DNA of 64,000 nt from Portunus trituberculatus (taxonomy: Eukaryota; Arthropoda; Malacostraca; Decapoda; Portunidae), in NCBI RefSeq assembly GCF_017591435.1, contig NC_059268.1:7666684-7730683 (forward strand), written 5' to 3'. Position numbers and translations under genes: made by a program. The number at the start of each line of letters is the position of its first letter. Position 1 is the first letter of the stretch. The notes below the pieces were generated by a model that did not search any database, was not told where the DNA came from, and saw only the letters and a list, made by a program, of their open reading frames with translations. Positions 27,303-46,555 of the stretch are shown here, one piece after another.

Positions 27303-27336
27303 TTGAAATTAGCCTGTTATAATAGGCTAGTTTCAA
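27303..27336 (+). other. 13-bp hairpin upstream of the heat-shock promoter
   Basis: TTGAAATTAGCCT pairs with AGGCTAGTTTCAA around an 8-nt loop. One pair is T-G, so plus-strand RNA pairs fully. Function unknown. Confidence 0.5.
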
Positions 27337-28819
27337 AACATGGCTGGCCAGTTTATAAAAATCAAAGTTTAAAGAGAATAAGCATTATATTCTTCGTTTT
27401 TTAGATGAAAGGAAATATAAAATAACATTAATTGACCAAAGACAAAAAAAGTCAAAATTTTGTTACACCGTGATATATTCATGGAAATATATTCAATTTC
27501 TATATTTCAATGTACTTGTTGATTACTTTTATAGATCCTACTCGGTTTGTGACAACAATCTCTTTCCTTTGTATCTTTGTGCGTCACACGTTCTTCTTCC
27601 TTCTCAGTAAGATTGATTCCATGATACTTAAACCTTTTGTCTCTTTTGTGGTATTCTGTGTTTTCCTCTCACCTCCGAAGAACTTTGTCTCATACTTCTG
27701 CCACCGGAATTTTACACATTTAATGTTACTCATGAATTGAATTTGTATTATACTTACGTTAAGTTTCTTTTCCATATTCATTATGTGATGCGTCTTTATA
27801 GTTTTCTTTTGCACTGGTACATTGACTTCCGAAAATGTTTTGAATTTGTTAATCATTTTTAGTACTTTATCGTACATAAACAGTTGTGCTTCTTTCTGTA
27901 ATATTGATACTGGCAGTAGATAGAAATTATAAAAAGATTGAATGTAATGACAAGAGAGAATGACAGCAAATCTTTTAAGAAAGGAAGGCAAAGAAATCTA
28001 AAGTGTGAAACATCTTAGAATGAAAAAGGGACCTATTTTGCAAATGTAGAAACGGAAAGAAACTGCAATGACCAAAATTTCAGAACACGAAAAAAGTGAA
28101 AATAATCTTAGAATAAAAATCAACAAAAAAAAAAAAAAAAAAAGAAATTCAGACCGAGTGACAGACAGCAAGAGACAGAGACAGACTGACAGATGGATTA
28201 ACTGATAGACAGACAGATAGACAACATACAAGCAGACAAACTACATGAGTGATTGACAGGAAGACAAATAGATAGACAAAATAGACATCATGAAGGATTA
28301 CAAAGATTACATTCGAGTGGTGAGGGGTGAGGGCACACGTACCTTTAATGACTGGGAAATCCGGGGCTAAGAGGATTAAGTTAAGAGGTGAACAATATAC
28401 GATCAAAAGATTAAGGCAAACTGAGTATTTTGTGGTTATCCAGCGTGCAGACTGCGACCGATGATAATAAAATATTTACGGACCTTGCTATTTTAATGAA
28501 TGAAAATGATAATCCTCTAACAAGGTAGGATATACTTTCGTGTAATTAACCTATGGCAGTGGTAGAGTCGTCGTAATACCTGTAGATAATGGAATGTAGT
28601 AAGTTACTGTCCAGCACTGAATAATGGCTACCTGTGAAATAAATTAGATACAGTCCCTTTGTATCTCTTACATGACAGACGCCCGTAGCTAACACCTTTG
28701 CTCTGGTGGATGAAGTTTGGCAATTTTTTCCCTTTTAATGACTAAATATTTTTCTTTTCTTTTCCTTTTTTTTTTCTTTTCACGTCCTGTCTTTTACCTG
28801 CCATGGATAAGATTGCTCC
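27337..28819. other. Unique AT-rich DNA, no gene seen
   Basis: An A-run of about 19 lies at 28125-28143, followed by degenerate GACA/GATA words at 28160-28280. The 135-codon minus frame at 27584-27991 is lysine/phenylalanine-rich, as expected from AT-rich DNA. Confidence 0.45.
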
Positions 28820-28976
28820 CCTTAACGAAGGACTTTGATTTTGGCATATGAGAACCGTTATCCAGAGTCGATACCCTTCCTAATCTCGGACGTGGCCAGG
28901 ATTCGAAGTCCATGCCCCTGACAACCTCTTGACCCCAAGGGCAAGCGATACCAATGTTCTAAAATCACTGCTGGTC
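28820..28976 (-). mobile_element. tRNA-derived SINE family C, degenerate copy
   Basis: On the minus strand CCTTGGGGTCAAGAG, GGACTTCGAATCC (a B-box with one insertion-like change), CCACGTCCGAGATTAGG and ACTCTGGATAACGG occur in the same order as in the family C copy at 40465-40640. The 5' head is poorly preserved and the 3' end is not defined. Confidence 0.5.
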
Positions 28977-29316
28977 TGGATGTAGATCATGTATAGGGTT
29001 CACATATAGTAATACCTTCATTTATTTTATTTCCAGCTCGCATTTTATTTAATTTCCAGTTTCCACTCTATTGAACTGGATTGCAATTTTTTGTTATCCG
29101 TCTTTGTTGTTGATCAAGGGCAGTCACTTTGCTGGGTTTGTAATAATATGTAACGAAGCTGAAAGGTTTTCTTATCTGGACCTTGACTTCATTACTACCG
29201 AGGCCATCTTTGTTACACCTTGGGCTTGAAATCCTTTATCATATTAACTTTTCTAAGAATTATGAGAAAGTGGGAGGTGGAATGTTGAAATGAACAAAGG
29301 TTTATGCCTGTATATT

Positions 29317-29318
<2 letters not shown>

Positions 29319-29396
<78 letters not shown>

Positions 29397-29404
29397 ACAC
29401 ACAC
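29319..29404. repeat. (AC)n microsatellite
   Basis: About 42 AC units with one T interruption near 29392. Confidence 0.97.
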
Positions 29405-30526
29405 TTCAGCCAGATGCATTCAGCTGTTTTCGTTGTGTGTATTGATATTATAATTAATGTAATTGGTCCTAGTGTGATTTTTTCTGTATTTCAATCACCG
29501 CCTCTCACATCATCACTCTTCCTCACGCAGCACTGCACATACTCTTTTATGAAGCCTTGGCGTTTTCTCTGGCGCAAATTACACGCTCCTGCCTTACTAA
29601 AACATGATCGATGTCTACAGACTCGAGCAAGATTGCACTAATTAACTCCGCTGCAATTAAGGTGACGCCTCTGCGAACGCTTCCCGTGATGCCACCATGG
29701 AAAAACATTCAGCGGGTGGCGGGAGGTTGTTATGACAGGCTAACGAGAAAAGCCTTGGTGAGATGGGAAATTGTCTGGAATAAGATGTGTGGCAAGAGGG
29801 ATGATGACAAGGGAAAAGTGGAGTAGATATGAAGGTTGAGGACAAGATGTATCGGAAATGAGTGATGTCTTGTGTAAATTGGAATTAAACAGGATTCAAG
29901 TTTGTACTCGATTTTACTGAAGAGACCGTTGATCTTCGTGTTTGATGTGTGACTTTATAATAAGTGAGGTCATCATAGCATCAAAGTGATACAAAACCTT
30001 GATTAAATGAACTTTGTCTATTATACTGTCACATATTATGAACTTATATGAACCTAGTATCTCTTCGAAGCATGTTTCACTTCCACACACACATCTTATT
30101 AATAGTATTTCTCCAGGGCTTGGTTCACCTTTCTATTCCACTTATCAACTCAACATTTCTCCGAGACTTGCTTCATATCTCCTACACCTCTTAACCCTCT
30201 TAACAGATCTGCTCTTCAGATTTAACAGTTATTTCTATGGGCACTCTTGTGATATAAAAGAGCAATGTGTTGTTCCCAGCAGTCATTACACAAGGGGCAG
30301 GACGTATGGCAGTCCTGCAACCTCCGACATCGGCCTACAGCCAAGATGGAGCCTGGCGGACATCACTTTGTGCCTCCCTCACTCTGATTCCTTTGCGGCG
30401 ATGCTTCTAGCGCTGGTAGGGAAAGGAGTCATAGTGTTGGATGGTGATATTCCTCCCTCTGGAGATCCCGAGCCTTGTCCATGAAGCGGAGTGCAGGTCA
30501 GGACACATGAGAGTCAATTTTTCGTC

Positions 30527-30528
<2 letters not shown>
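29405..30528. other. Unique DNA, open frame without domain
   Basis: A 156-codon plus frame (30014-30484) is free of low complexity, but I recognise no family and see no signal peptide or splice sites. Treated as chance. Confidence 0.4.

Positions 30529-30590
<62 letters not shown>
30529..30590. repeat. (GA)n microsatellite
   Basis: About 31 GA units. Confidence 0.97.
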
Positions 30591-30594
<4 letters not shown>

Positions 30595-31798
30595 TATATA
30601 TGACTAAGGCGAAGAAAGCAAGTAGCATGAAGGAGATAGTGTGTCACGGCACAGTTGAAAGTAATGACAAAGCAATAAAAAAAAAAAAACAATGAAGTGG
30701 TGGATGAAAAGAGGAAAGGAACAGCTTTAGGAAGGACTGAAGCCAAGATATCTAGCACGTGCGTCACACTCACAGCTTGAGCGTGAGGCTGGATGGTGGT
30801 GTCTTGTGAAGAGGGAACAGTGCTCGTAAAGCCGATGGGGTTATCATCACAAAGGGTTGAGACGGAACAAACGAGCCATCAATGCGGTGCTTCGAATGAT
30901 CCTCCCTCCCCCCAAAGCAGGGAAACGTGGTGATAAAGGCAGCCTCGGCAATGTGGATCCATGTCAAGGTTGTGTAAGAGGAAATTGACTCATTGTCCGT
31001 TTAAGAGTACTTATTGAAACGTTTAAGCCCACACAGAAGCCCCCTGTCTACGTCCACGCAAACCTGCATCCATCTTACCTGGGATAAGATGCAAATCGGC
31101 CATAATGAGAGAGTGCCACTACAGGTGTGTTAAGTGTGAAAACATTTGAGTTATTGTGATCTTGAATAAGTAAAGATTTTAATAATTTTACCCTAAACAA
31201 ACGAGTCTCCTTAAACACGCTTCAAGTTATCTTGCTGAGCCTATCGACCGTAAAACTTAAATTCCTGTCTTGAAAGCGGCCTGAAAGTGGGATTCAAGGA
31301 TGATAGAAGAGAGAAAGAAGAATAAAATAGTGGTCGCGGCGGACGCAAGACGAAGAAGGCGAAGGAGGGTAAGTGAGGGTGGAGTGGGGAAGGCATTCAT
31401 GTAGTCCCCAACACGGGCAAGAGCCGCTAGACAGAAAGGCTTATACGTAATCTTTGACGAGCAATAACTCAAGCTGATGTCCAGTATGCTTCCATCCCGG
31501 CTTTTCATCATCACCAACCCTTCATCAGTTAGCCAGACTCCCTCTAATGGGACAGTTAACCTTACGCACCTCCTCGCCGCCCTACAGCGCTGCATACCAC
31601 ACGTGCACGCACCCGCCGGCACAAACAAGCACTCACTCACCGGAATGCCTTTCACTCTCGCGCCAGTTTTCTGTACCGTCGATTACTGAATTATCTTCCT
31701 AAATGTAACACTCAAAGCAATGAATATCTCAGATTCGTAAAGTGCTGGAATTCTGCGCTTGTACCTGATATTATTACCTTCTCACCTGGAGTGCCGCC
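30591..31798. other. Unique DNA, no gene seen
   Basis: Overlapping frames on both strands at 31257-31689 have no recognisable domain. Confidence 0.45.

Positions 31799-32189
<391 letters not shown>

Positions 32190-32239
<50 letters not shown>
32190..32239. repeat. (GT)n between two tandem SINEs
   Basis: About 25 GT units. It is the 3' tail of B copy 2 and the 5' flank of B copy 1. Confidence 0.97.
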
Positions 32240-32627
<388 letters not shown>

Positions 32628-32860
32628 ATAGATGACCAACATGATCAGAAAGACTGAACAACATAGCTCAGAGAATTGCCTAGAACTTGCACGAATGGCT
32701 ATAAGCTGGACAAACATAGATATAAGGGAAGTGTGTTTAGAAAAAAAATATTCAGCAAACAGGTGCAAATGGGCGGCACAAGATTAACAACACTGTGTTA
32801 CTTAAAAGAACTTACTATTACGGATGATGGTGTATGATAACTTTTTGCGTTCTCACATTC

Positions 32861-32862
<2 letters not shown>

Positions 32863-32943
<81 letters not shown>
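32863..32943. repeat. (GA)n microsatellite
   Basis: 40 GA units. Confidence 0.97.
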
Positions 32944-32945
<2 letters not shown>

Positions 32946-34404
32946 CATTCTTCATCTCATTGGACGCATGTCGCTCATAGTCTCGCAGGTAACGCACCTT
33001 TAACAGCCATCTCATGCTGATATTTGACAGTCGACACACGACGTGATTTTTAGATGAATCTGTTGTGTTGCTGTTAATGACACTTATCAGCGACTCATTC
33101 AGCGCTCAACATTTCGTGCTGCTTAAACAGATTTCACGGAATCCAGCTGAATCCAGGAACGACTCAATTTCATTGAATTAATTTTCTTCGCGTAGTGGGA
33201 TCAATTAACGAAAGGTTCAACAGGCTCATTATCCTCATATCTCTTCCCCCGCTGTTGTCTCCCTCCTAGGCGAGACGAATCAGTCTGGCCGTCTGCAGTG
33301 AAGAGAACAGGTGGCGCGTGGTGGCTGCCGCTCTGCTTCAGCTCATTTGTTGTGTTCATGTTAGATTTCCAATGTATTTCAAACAAATAGAGACTGAAAT
33401 GTGTTTACTCTTTACATGATGGTCTGGCAACAAACAAACAAACAAACAAACAAACTTGCTTTAGTGATATAACTACTTTCATTGTCAATTTTGTTTTTAT
33501 TTTTTTTTATTTATTTTTTTATTAATTTTCATTTATTAATCCATTTTTTACTTACTGATTTATTTATTTATTAATTTTTTTATTGTTCTAACAACTGTTG
33601 TTTTTGTTCTTGTTCTTGTTCTTGTTCTTATTCTTCTTGTTATTGTTATTATTGTTTTTATTGTCTCATTCCATATTGTTCTTTTGTGAACTTCTGTTTT
33701 TGTTCGTATGTACAGTCTGACGCCTGCCTTGAGCGCTATAAATTTATCAAACAACTCTCTCTCTCTCTCTCTCTCTCTGCCACAAAATCGTGGCAGCTGA
33801 CACTGCACCTACATGTTTATCTCGAACACAACTGAACATAATCGAATCACCGAGTCTCCACGCCTGCCAACCCTTCAGCAATACAGACCTTTCCCATATT
33901 AAAATCACGAATGAAGTGTAAATCGTGCTAGGCATACACGTGCAGCTCGCATACAGTTTGTACGTGCAGATCTCCCATGGTGACTATAATGAGCAGTGTT
34001 GACAAGTTAACGGCAGTGTTTGATGGTGAAATGATGTTGGTAAGTCTCTCTGATACCTTTTCCTCACACAGCTGCATGGCTTTCACGTCCTTCCCTTCCC
34101 CTCCTTATATCAACAGTACCTTAATAAAGTACCCCAACACATATGAAGGGGAGGATTCGGTGCGCATTAGAAATTTTATCGTAGCGGTGATTTCAAGTAC
34201 GCTAGTGAAATGTTTCATCTTACTTTGAGCCGTGCTTCGAAACATTAATAATACTTCAAAGGTTCCTCAGGCACTGACGCAAATGCTGCTCCCCGCCACA
34301 CTTACCATCAAGAAAGCTTTGGTCTTGCGTCTTGAGCTTCTTTACTGACAACTAAGAAAGCTCAGAAGAGACTCTTTAAAGCTTTCTTTCCTACCTCTCC
34401 CTCT

Positions 34405-34405
<1 letters not shown>
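32944..34405. other. Unique DNA with small repeats
   Basis: Holds (AAAC)6 at 33429-33454, T-rich ATTT/TTTA DNA at 33490-33600, GTTCTT units at 33606-33630 and (CT)11 at 33755-33778. No gene recognised. Confidence 0.5.

Positions 34406-34435
<30 letters not shown>
34406..34435. repeat. (AC)n before SINE B copy 3
   Basis: 15 AC units, directly abutting the tRNA head. Confidence 0.97.
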
Positions 34436-34437
<2 letters not shown>

Positions 34438-34720
34438 CGTAGTGCAGTGGTTAGCACGCTCGACTCACAATCGAGAGGGCCGGGTTCGAGTCCCGGGAAG
34501 CGGCGAGGCAAATGGGCAAACCTCTTAATGAGTGGTCCCTGTTCACCTAGCAGTAAATAGGTACGGGATGTAACTTGAGGGGTTGTGGCCTCGCTTTCCT
34601 GGTGTGTGTTGTGTGTGATGTGGTCTCAGTCCTACCCGAAGATCGGTCTATGAGCTCTAAGCTCGCTCCGTAATGGGAAAGACTGGCTGGGTGACCAGTA
34701 GACGACCGAGGTGAATTACA
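34436..34720 (+). mobile_element. tRNA-derived SINE, family B copy 3 (full length)
   Basis: The head has the A-box TAGTGCAGTGGTTAGCACG, anticodon stem CTCGA/TCGAG with loop CTCACAA (CAC) and B-box GGTTCGAGTCC. The linker, central domain (34547-34678) and tail follow, ending GTGAATTACACAC before a switch to (CT)n. The best-preserved B copy and a good reference for the family. Confidence 0.92.
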
Positions 34721-34723
34721 CAC

Positions 34724-34726
<3 letters not shown>

Positions 34727-34786
<60 letters not shown>
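34727..34786. repeat. (CT)n after SINE B copy 3
   Basis: 30 CT units, separated from the SINE by only a few AC units. Confidence 0.97.

Positions 34787-37144
<2,358 letters not shown>

Positions 37145-37206
<62 letters not shown>
37145..37206. repeat. (CA)n between LINE and SINE
   Basis: 31 CA units joining the truncated 5' end of the minus-strand LINE to the tRNA head of SINE B copy 4. Confidence 0.97.
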
Positions 37207-37209
<3 letters not shown>

Positions 37210-37479
37210 GTAGTAGTGGTTAGCACGCTCGACTCACAATCGAGAGGGCCGGGTTCGAGTTCCGGGCCGGCGAGGCAAATGGGCAAGCCTCTTAATGTGT
37301 GGTCCCTGTTCACCTAGCAGTAAATAGGTACGGGATGAAACTCGAGGGGTTGTGGCCTCGCTTTCCCAGTGTGTGGAGTGTGGTGTGGTCTCAGTCCTAT
37401 CCGAAGATTGGTCTATGAGCTCTGAGCTCGCTCCGTAATGGGGAAGACTGGCTGGGTGACCAGCAGGCGACCGAGGTGA

Positions 37480-37482
<3 letters not shown>
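37207..37482 (+). mobile_element. tRNA-derived SINE, family B copy 4
   Basis: Head with TAGTAGTGGTTAGCACG, loop CTCACAA and GGTTCGAGTTCC; then the B linker, central domain (CTGTTCACCTAGCAGT ... CCGAAGATTGG) and tail GGTGACCAGCAGGCGACCG. The first bases of the head are replaced by (AC)n/TGTG. Confidence 0.9.

Positions 37483-37547
<65 letters not shown>
37483..37547. repeat. (AC)n tail of SINE B copy 4
   Basis: About 32 AC units directly following the SINE. Confidence 0.97.
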
Positions 37548-37548
<1 letters not shown>

Positions 37549-38029
37549 CCAAATTTTTCGTTTATAGATGAGTTATGGTTTGGGTTTAGCAGCTCTAGTG
37601 CAGTTATAATAAGTTTTCATTATCGTTTTTCTTAGAATGTGACTTCCATTTGTCTTTTAACTGATTTTTACCTAAATATTGATCGATAATTACCTTTCTA
37701 ATTAATTGTGTTCTAAAATTTGCATTGCTTTCATTTTACTTTGAATACGCTGGCAGTTCTATGGAATGAAAGTATTTGTGATTAAACCTTGGAAAGTCTT
37801 AAAAATGATGGTTTTTGTATATTATGAAAACTACACAGTTGGCAAAGTGAAGAGGTGGTCGGGCAGGAGCAACAGTGTGGTGAGGAAAAGTAAAACATAA
37901 CGAGAGATTCTGTCGTTCTCGTTACGAAGTTGCGCCTGATGAGGAAAGTTGTAATGACTGACTTGTCCATCATCGGCCCTAGACAGATGGTGCCCACCAG
38001 GTGGTGAGGTGGTGCGTGTCCCCTCTTAT

Positions 38030-38050
38030 CGCGCGCGCGCACGCACGCAC

Positions 38051-38112
<62 letters not shown>
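38030..38112. repeat. (GC)n/(ACGC)n then (AC)n
   Basis: GCGCGC and ACGC units at 38030-38052 lead into 30 AC units. Confidence 0.95.
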
Positions 38113-38114
<2 letters not shown>

Positions 38115-38149
38115 TGTGCGAGCTTTAAATAAATAAGTGAATTTCTAGG

Positions 38150-38276
38150 TTAAGTTTATCCATAGTTAGGTTAAGCATTTTAGTTCATTGTGTAATGTCC
38201 CCCTGTACATTTTCAGTGTATTTTTTTTACATTGCCTAACGAATAAACCGTTTATTATTATTATTATTATTATTAC
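38150..38276 (+). mobile_element. Possible LINE 3' untranslated end with (TTA)n tail
   Basis: The sequence GTAATGTCCCCCTGTACATT ... CATTGCCTAACG, then AATAAACCG and about 7 TTA units, has the look of a non-LTR retrotransposon 3' end (polyadenylation-like signal followed by a short simple tail). No coding part is present. Assigned by form only. Confidence 0.4.
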
Positions 38277-39467
38277 ACTCATTTATCTTTCTTTCGAATA
38301 TCTGCATGTAAATTTTTTGATGTCATATTTGGAAGATGCAGGATAAGTTTCCAGTCTCTTGATTCATGCATAGAAGCTCATACTACGTATTCCATGCTTT
38401 GTTAATGTTCTGCTTGTGAAATATAGTTTACAAGCGAGCGGAGAACATGTCAGTAATGAATCATACAGGGGAGGTGAACTAGGAGAGGAATTCTGACGGA
38501 TGAAAGCCTTGTGATGTACAGTATGATTTATATGCAGAGATTTTACTTCCATCCCCCTTTCCCATATCACTTTTAAAACCACTTGATGGTAGCATACGGC
38601 TTTGGCTGGTGAGAAGCTCAACATAATAGATTCTAAACCAGAGAACAGTTTTAGTAAAGTGGCTATACAGGTACTTGGCATGAGAGAACGGAAAAAAAAA
38701 AATGAAATACCTGGGAATGAGTGCATGGACCTCTGTGCTCTATGTACAGAATGACGTGCGTGAAGATAGAATGAGCACTGTTCACCGGCTACAGGTGTAT
38801 GACACTCATGTGAAACGTGTATATTGAACCTTTTCTTGGGGCAGAGACAAACTTATGCAGAAAACAAGAATTCAAATGACTTTAAAAGCCAGTGACGTGC
38901 TGATCTTTACCACTTTTCTTTCTTTTTACGCAGACCTAAAGCGTGGAGATCGTCCGGGCAGCTTAAGAAGTTGTTATAAATTTTATTACTTTAGAGTAAC
39001 AATTTTCGTTCGTGCTCGTGTAACGTCTCAAACTTTCACACCAAGTTATTTTCCTGTAAGATAATATATTTGATTTGCTTGTGACTTTGTGTCGAGAAGT
39101 GAGAACCCGTCCATTCTTGTATATGTGCATTCAATACTCGTCCATTTAGAGATGACAGAAAACAAACATGAAGTCGGTTATAGACAAGATTTGAAAATAA
39201 GTGAATGGATTAGATTGTCATTACATAAAGAAAAGAAAAATAAAACTTGGTAAACCTAGTAGGTATGGTACCAACTTTTGATTGGTGGATGAAGACCTTT
39301 AGAGGAACTATTATCTCCCGCCACGCCGCGCCGTGCTCCTCATTGCCATAACGAGTAAAGAAGGGCCACCCTCTCATAGATAATCTTTTATCATTAGTCT
39401 CGATTTTGTTGGTGAAGTTTGCTCGTAAGTCGGGGCAACTAAAGAACTTATATTACATGCGAACAAC

Positions 39468-39470
<3 letters not shown>
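38277..39470. other. Unique DNA, no gene seen
   Basis: The 120-codon minus frame at 38364-38726 has no domain I recognise. GC-rich CCGCCACGCCGCGCCG at 39319-39334 stands out locally. Confidence 0.45.

Positions 39471-39504
<34 letters not shown>
39471..39504. repeat. (GT)n tail of SINE A copy 2
   Basis: 17 GT units. On the minus strand this is the (AC)n tail of the neighbouring SINE. Confidence 0.97.
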
Positions 39505-39506
<2 letters not shown>

Positions 39507-39796
39507 CACTGTTTGATCTGCTGCAGTCTCTGACGAGACAGCCAGACGTTACCCTACGGAACGAGCTCAGAGCTCATTATTTCCGATCTTCGGATAGGCC
39601 TGAGACCAGGCACACACCACACACCGGGACAACAAGGTCACAACTCCTCGATTTACACCCTGTACCTACTCACTGCTAGGTGAACAGGGACTACACGTGA
39701 AAGGAGACACACCCAAATATCTCCACCCGGCCGGGGAATCGAACCCCGGTCCTCTGGCTTGTGAAGTCAGCGCTCTAACCACTGAGCTACCGGGCG
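39505..39796 (-). mobile_element. tRNA-derived SINE, family A copy 2
   Basis: On the minus strand: CGCCCGGTAGCTCAGTGG head, anticodon loop TTCACAA with flanking GCTGACTTCACAAGCCAG (one stem change), B-box GGTTCGATTCC, A linker, central domain, the GGTAACGTCTGG segment missing from copy 1, and the tail GCAGCAGATCAAAC into (AC)n. Its 5' side is a short (GT)n on the plus strand. Confidence 0.9.
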
Positions 39797-40440
39797 TGTG
39801 TGTGTGTGTCTGTATATGTGTGGGTTCATCAGCGAGAATGCCTGTGGATATTTAGGCACCCCGTCACCATCTTTGTGATATGCAAAACACTTCTCTACTC
39901 CTCCTCCTCCTCCTCCTCCCCACCGCCACCCCGCCGCCTGCCTCGGTGCTGGTTCAGTGCGCCTCACATTTGATGCTCATGCCGCTTTATCTAATTGCTT
40001 TCCTGCCAGTTTGAGCCGCGGAAATTCTATATCGTGAAGTGGAGAAACAAACGCGTACAGATATAATTACTTTGATTACGGTAATTAAAGTCGTCCCGTA
40101 GATAACCGGATATAAATTTTCATTGTAATTTTCAAATAATGAGCAATTATCCCTAACCCGGTAATTGGGAAACAAGTATTCAAATGGCTTTTCTAATTGG
40201 TATTTTGGCATTCCTTTTCAATGTTAGTGCTGGCACCCACCAGTGGAAGCACCTTGTCTCCGCTAATTACTTGGTTTTTATTACTTACCGACCCTGTTTA
40301 CTTCAGTCTCTTAGGTATTTTTGTACACAATTTTCAGCTGCTGCTTGTGATTTGAAACCTTTGTAGAGTTGTCATAAAGTTGTGTTGTTTTGGCTTAAAA
40401 TGTAGAATAATGAAAGCATGCACGAGTATATTTCTTAACT

Positions 40441-40464
40441 ACACACACACACACACACACACAC
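40441..40464. repeat. (AC)12
   Basis: 12 AC units at the 3' end of SINE C; a (GT)n tail in the SINE sense. Confidence 0.95.
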
Positions 40465-40640
40465 TTTTTAAAGCGATACTTTTTGGGTACCTCCTATCTC
40501 AAAACCCTCCCGCTAGGAAATCGTTGCTCCGAGTGTGGAAGCCCAACCTACACTCGGACCGTGGATAGGATTCGAACCCGTGCGCTTGGAGATCTCTCGG
40601 ACCCCAAAACACACATGGTTCCACTGTTCCACGGCGGCCC
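40465..40640 (-). mobile_element. tRNA-derived SINE, family C copy 1
   Basis: On the minus strand the head starts GGGCCGCCGTGG and has the A-box-like TGGAACAGTGGAACC and the B-box GGTTCGAATCC. The acceptor strand CCACGG pairs with CCGTGG. The long insertion between anticodon region and T arm (GGTCCGAGAGATCTCCAAGC) suggests a Leu/Ser-type parent tRNA. The body continues to TATCGCTTTAAAAA and then (GT)n. It lacks the A/B central domain. Confidence 0.75.
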
Positions 40641-40687
40641 TCTTTTTATTTTATTTTATTTATTCGTTTTTTGAAAGGGGGATGTTG

Positions 40688-40688
<1 letters not shown>

Positions 40689-40749
<61 letters not shown>
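40689..40749. repeat. (AC)n microsatellite
   Basis: About 30 AC units, preceded by GGATGTTGAAACAC. The same words precede the (AC)n at 55153. Confidence 0.97.
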
Positions 40750-42939
<2,190 letters not shown>

Positions 42940-43379
42940 CAACCACGATGTGAAGTCTCAACATGTCTTTTATTTATGATTAATTTCCCACTCTTCAAGT
43001 ATTTATGAGTGAGTGTTCTTTAAAGAATCATCTCCCTCTGAACAGTGCAGACACATCAAATCAAATAAAGATGCGTGTAAAGACGAGAGTAATAATGATA
43101 AGCATGACTACAATGACCGCAATGGTATTCAAAAAGACTAACAAATCTCTTCCTCTTTAGATGCGTTATATGTATAAAAAAATATCAGAATAATTATCAT
43201 GATTTATTGAGATATGTCATGCACTCGTTCCTTCTTAGTTAAAGTTACACGTGATGGCACGAGGACAGCACGTCACCCTGCACGGCTGGAGCTCACACAT
43301 GCATAGTGTAGTTTTCGTGGCGTGAATGAGACAGTAACAGTAGCAGCACGTGAGAGTGTGCCTTCTGTAGTTGTAATAG

Positions 43380-43790
43380 GGCGGGGAGGAAGGGCGCATG
43401 CGGGCGTGGAATGTGGCCCGGCGAGGGGCGGAGCAGCACGTGGTCAGTAAGGCCGGGGACGGTCTGCCGAGAGGAACCTTAGCTGAGTCGTGGGAGGCTG
43501 TCGCGCGAAGTTCCTAACTTGTGTGGCTCCCTCTTTGGTGGTAGATCTGCGTGACACGGTTTAGTGTTTGCTGTCATCTCTCTCCGTGACAGTACTGCGT
43601 TTCCTTCCCGTGTGTGGTGCGGGCTGGTAGAGTGACAACTGTTCTGGAGATGAGAAAAGAAGGGACAAGTCCTCAGGTGTCTTCTAGTCTTGTCAGCTGA
43701 GATGAGCATACAAGGGACGAGTCTTAAGCTGTTCTCGGGTCTCGCCACCTGAGGCTGGATTATCTCCAGTATAACCTGACGCATCAAAAG
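43380..43790. other. GC-rich region containing the source of the AT-array island
   Basis: GC-rich, CpG-containing DNA (especially 43380-43480). It holds the segment duplicated in the AT array (43685-43726) and a pair of inverted words CCTCAGGTG and CACCTGAGG near 43670 and 43745. It may be an upstream exon or promoter of the gene that follows, but no start or splice site decides this. Confidence 0.4.
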
Positions 43791-43975
43791 AAAAAAAATA
43801 CACTTGTCATTGTAAAAAAAAAAAAAAAAAAAAAAATGTAATCTAGATTATATACTTGCTATGCTTAACTTTTCACAGTAACAAAATGAATTAGTCTTCT
43901 TTTATTAGTTTTCTTCCGTGAAGTAGAACTTTGACGATAGGAAGAAAATTAATCTCACACATGAAAAACAAATCA

Positions 43976-43984
43976 TATAAAAGG
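43976..43984 (+). promoter_or_regulatory. TATA box candidate
   Basis: TATAAAAGG, about 210 bp upstream of the signal-peptide ATG at 44195. Two very short upstream frames (ATG at 44038 and 44101) would precede that ATG. The context is AT-rich, so chance is possible. Confidence 0.35.
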
Positions 43985-44194
43985 TATATATATTTGTAAT
44001 CAAAACGAACAGAGGAGTTTACGCTGTTATTTGATCAATGTTTAGCAGTAATTGTTGATTGATGAAAAAGGTAACACGTTGAATACACGAGTGTAGCGAC
44101 TATGAGTGTACCGGCGAGTGTTGATTGGTAGAGTGCAGTGAGCATCGAGCGGTGAGGCGGAGGAGTGCTGGGCGTGACTGGCGGAGACGTGGGT

Positions 44195-44312
44195 ATGGGG
44201 CGGCAGTGTTCCTCCTCCCTCCTGTCCCTGCTGCTGGTGGCTGCGGCGACCTGGTGGGTGGATGCTGCCCTCCCACAGGTGACGCGCCCCCACCTCCTCA
44301 TCCCAGATTTGC
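44195..44312 (+). CDS. Candidate first coding exon with signal peptide
   Basis: The ATG at 44195 has G at -3 and +4, and an in-frame stop lies at 44153. The 39 codons give MGRQC, a hydrophobic core SSSLLSLLLVAAATWWV, then DAALPQVTRPHLLIPDL. That is a standard signal peptide with likely cleavage after VDA or DAA. The frame then meets GTGAGT at 44313, a strong donor, leaving phase 1 (one base, C). The area is GC-rich, unlike most of the window. I do not recognise the protein; it should be secreted or a membrane protein. A shorter exon ending at the internal CACAG|GTGACG is possible. Confidence 0.5.

Positions 44313-46475
<2,163 letters not shown>

Positions 46476-46553
<78 letters not shown>
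46476..46553. repeat. (GT)n microsatellite
   Basis: 39 GT units. Confidence 0.97.

Positions 46554-46555
<2 letters not shown>

Noticed and set aside
30014..30484. 156-codon plus frame as a gene
   Set aside because: No recognisable family, signal peptide or flanking splice sites. A frame of this length is possible by chance.
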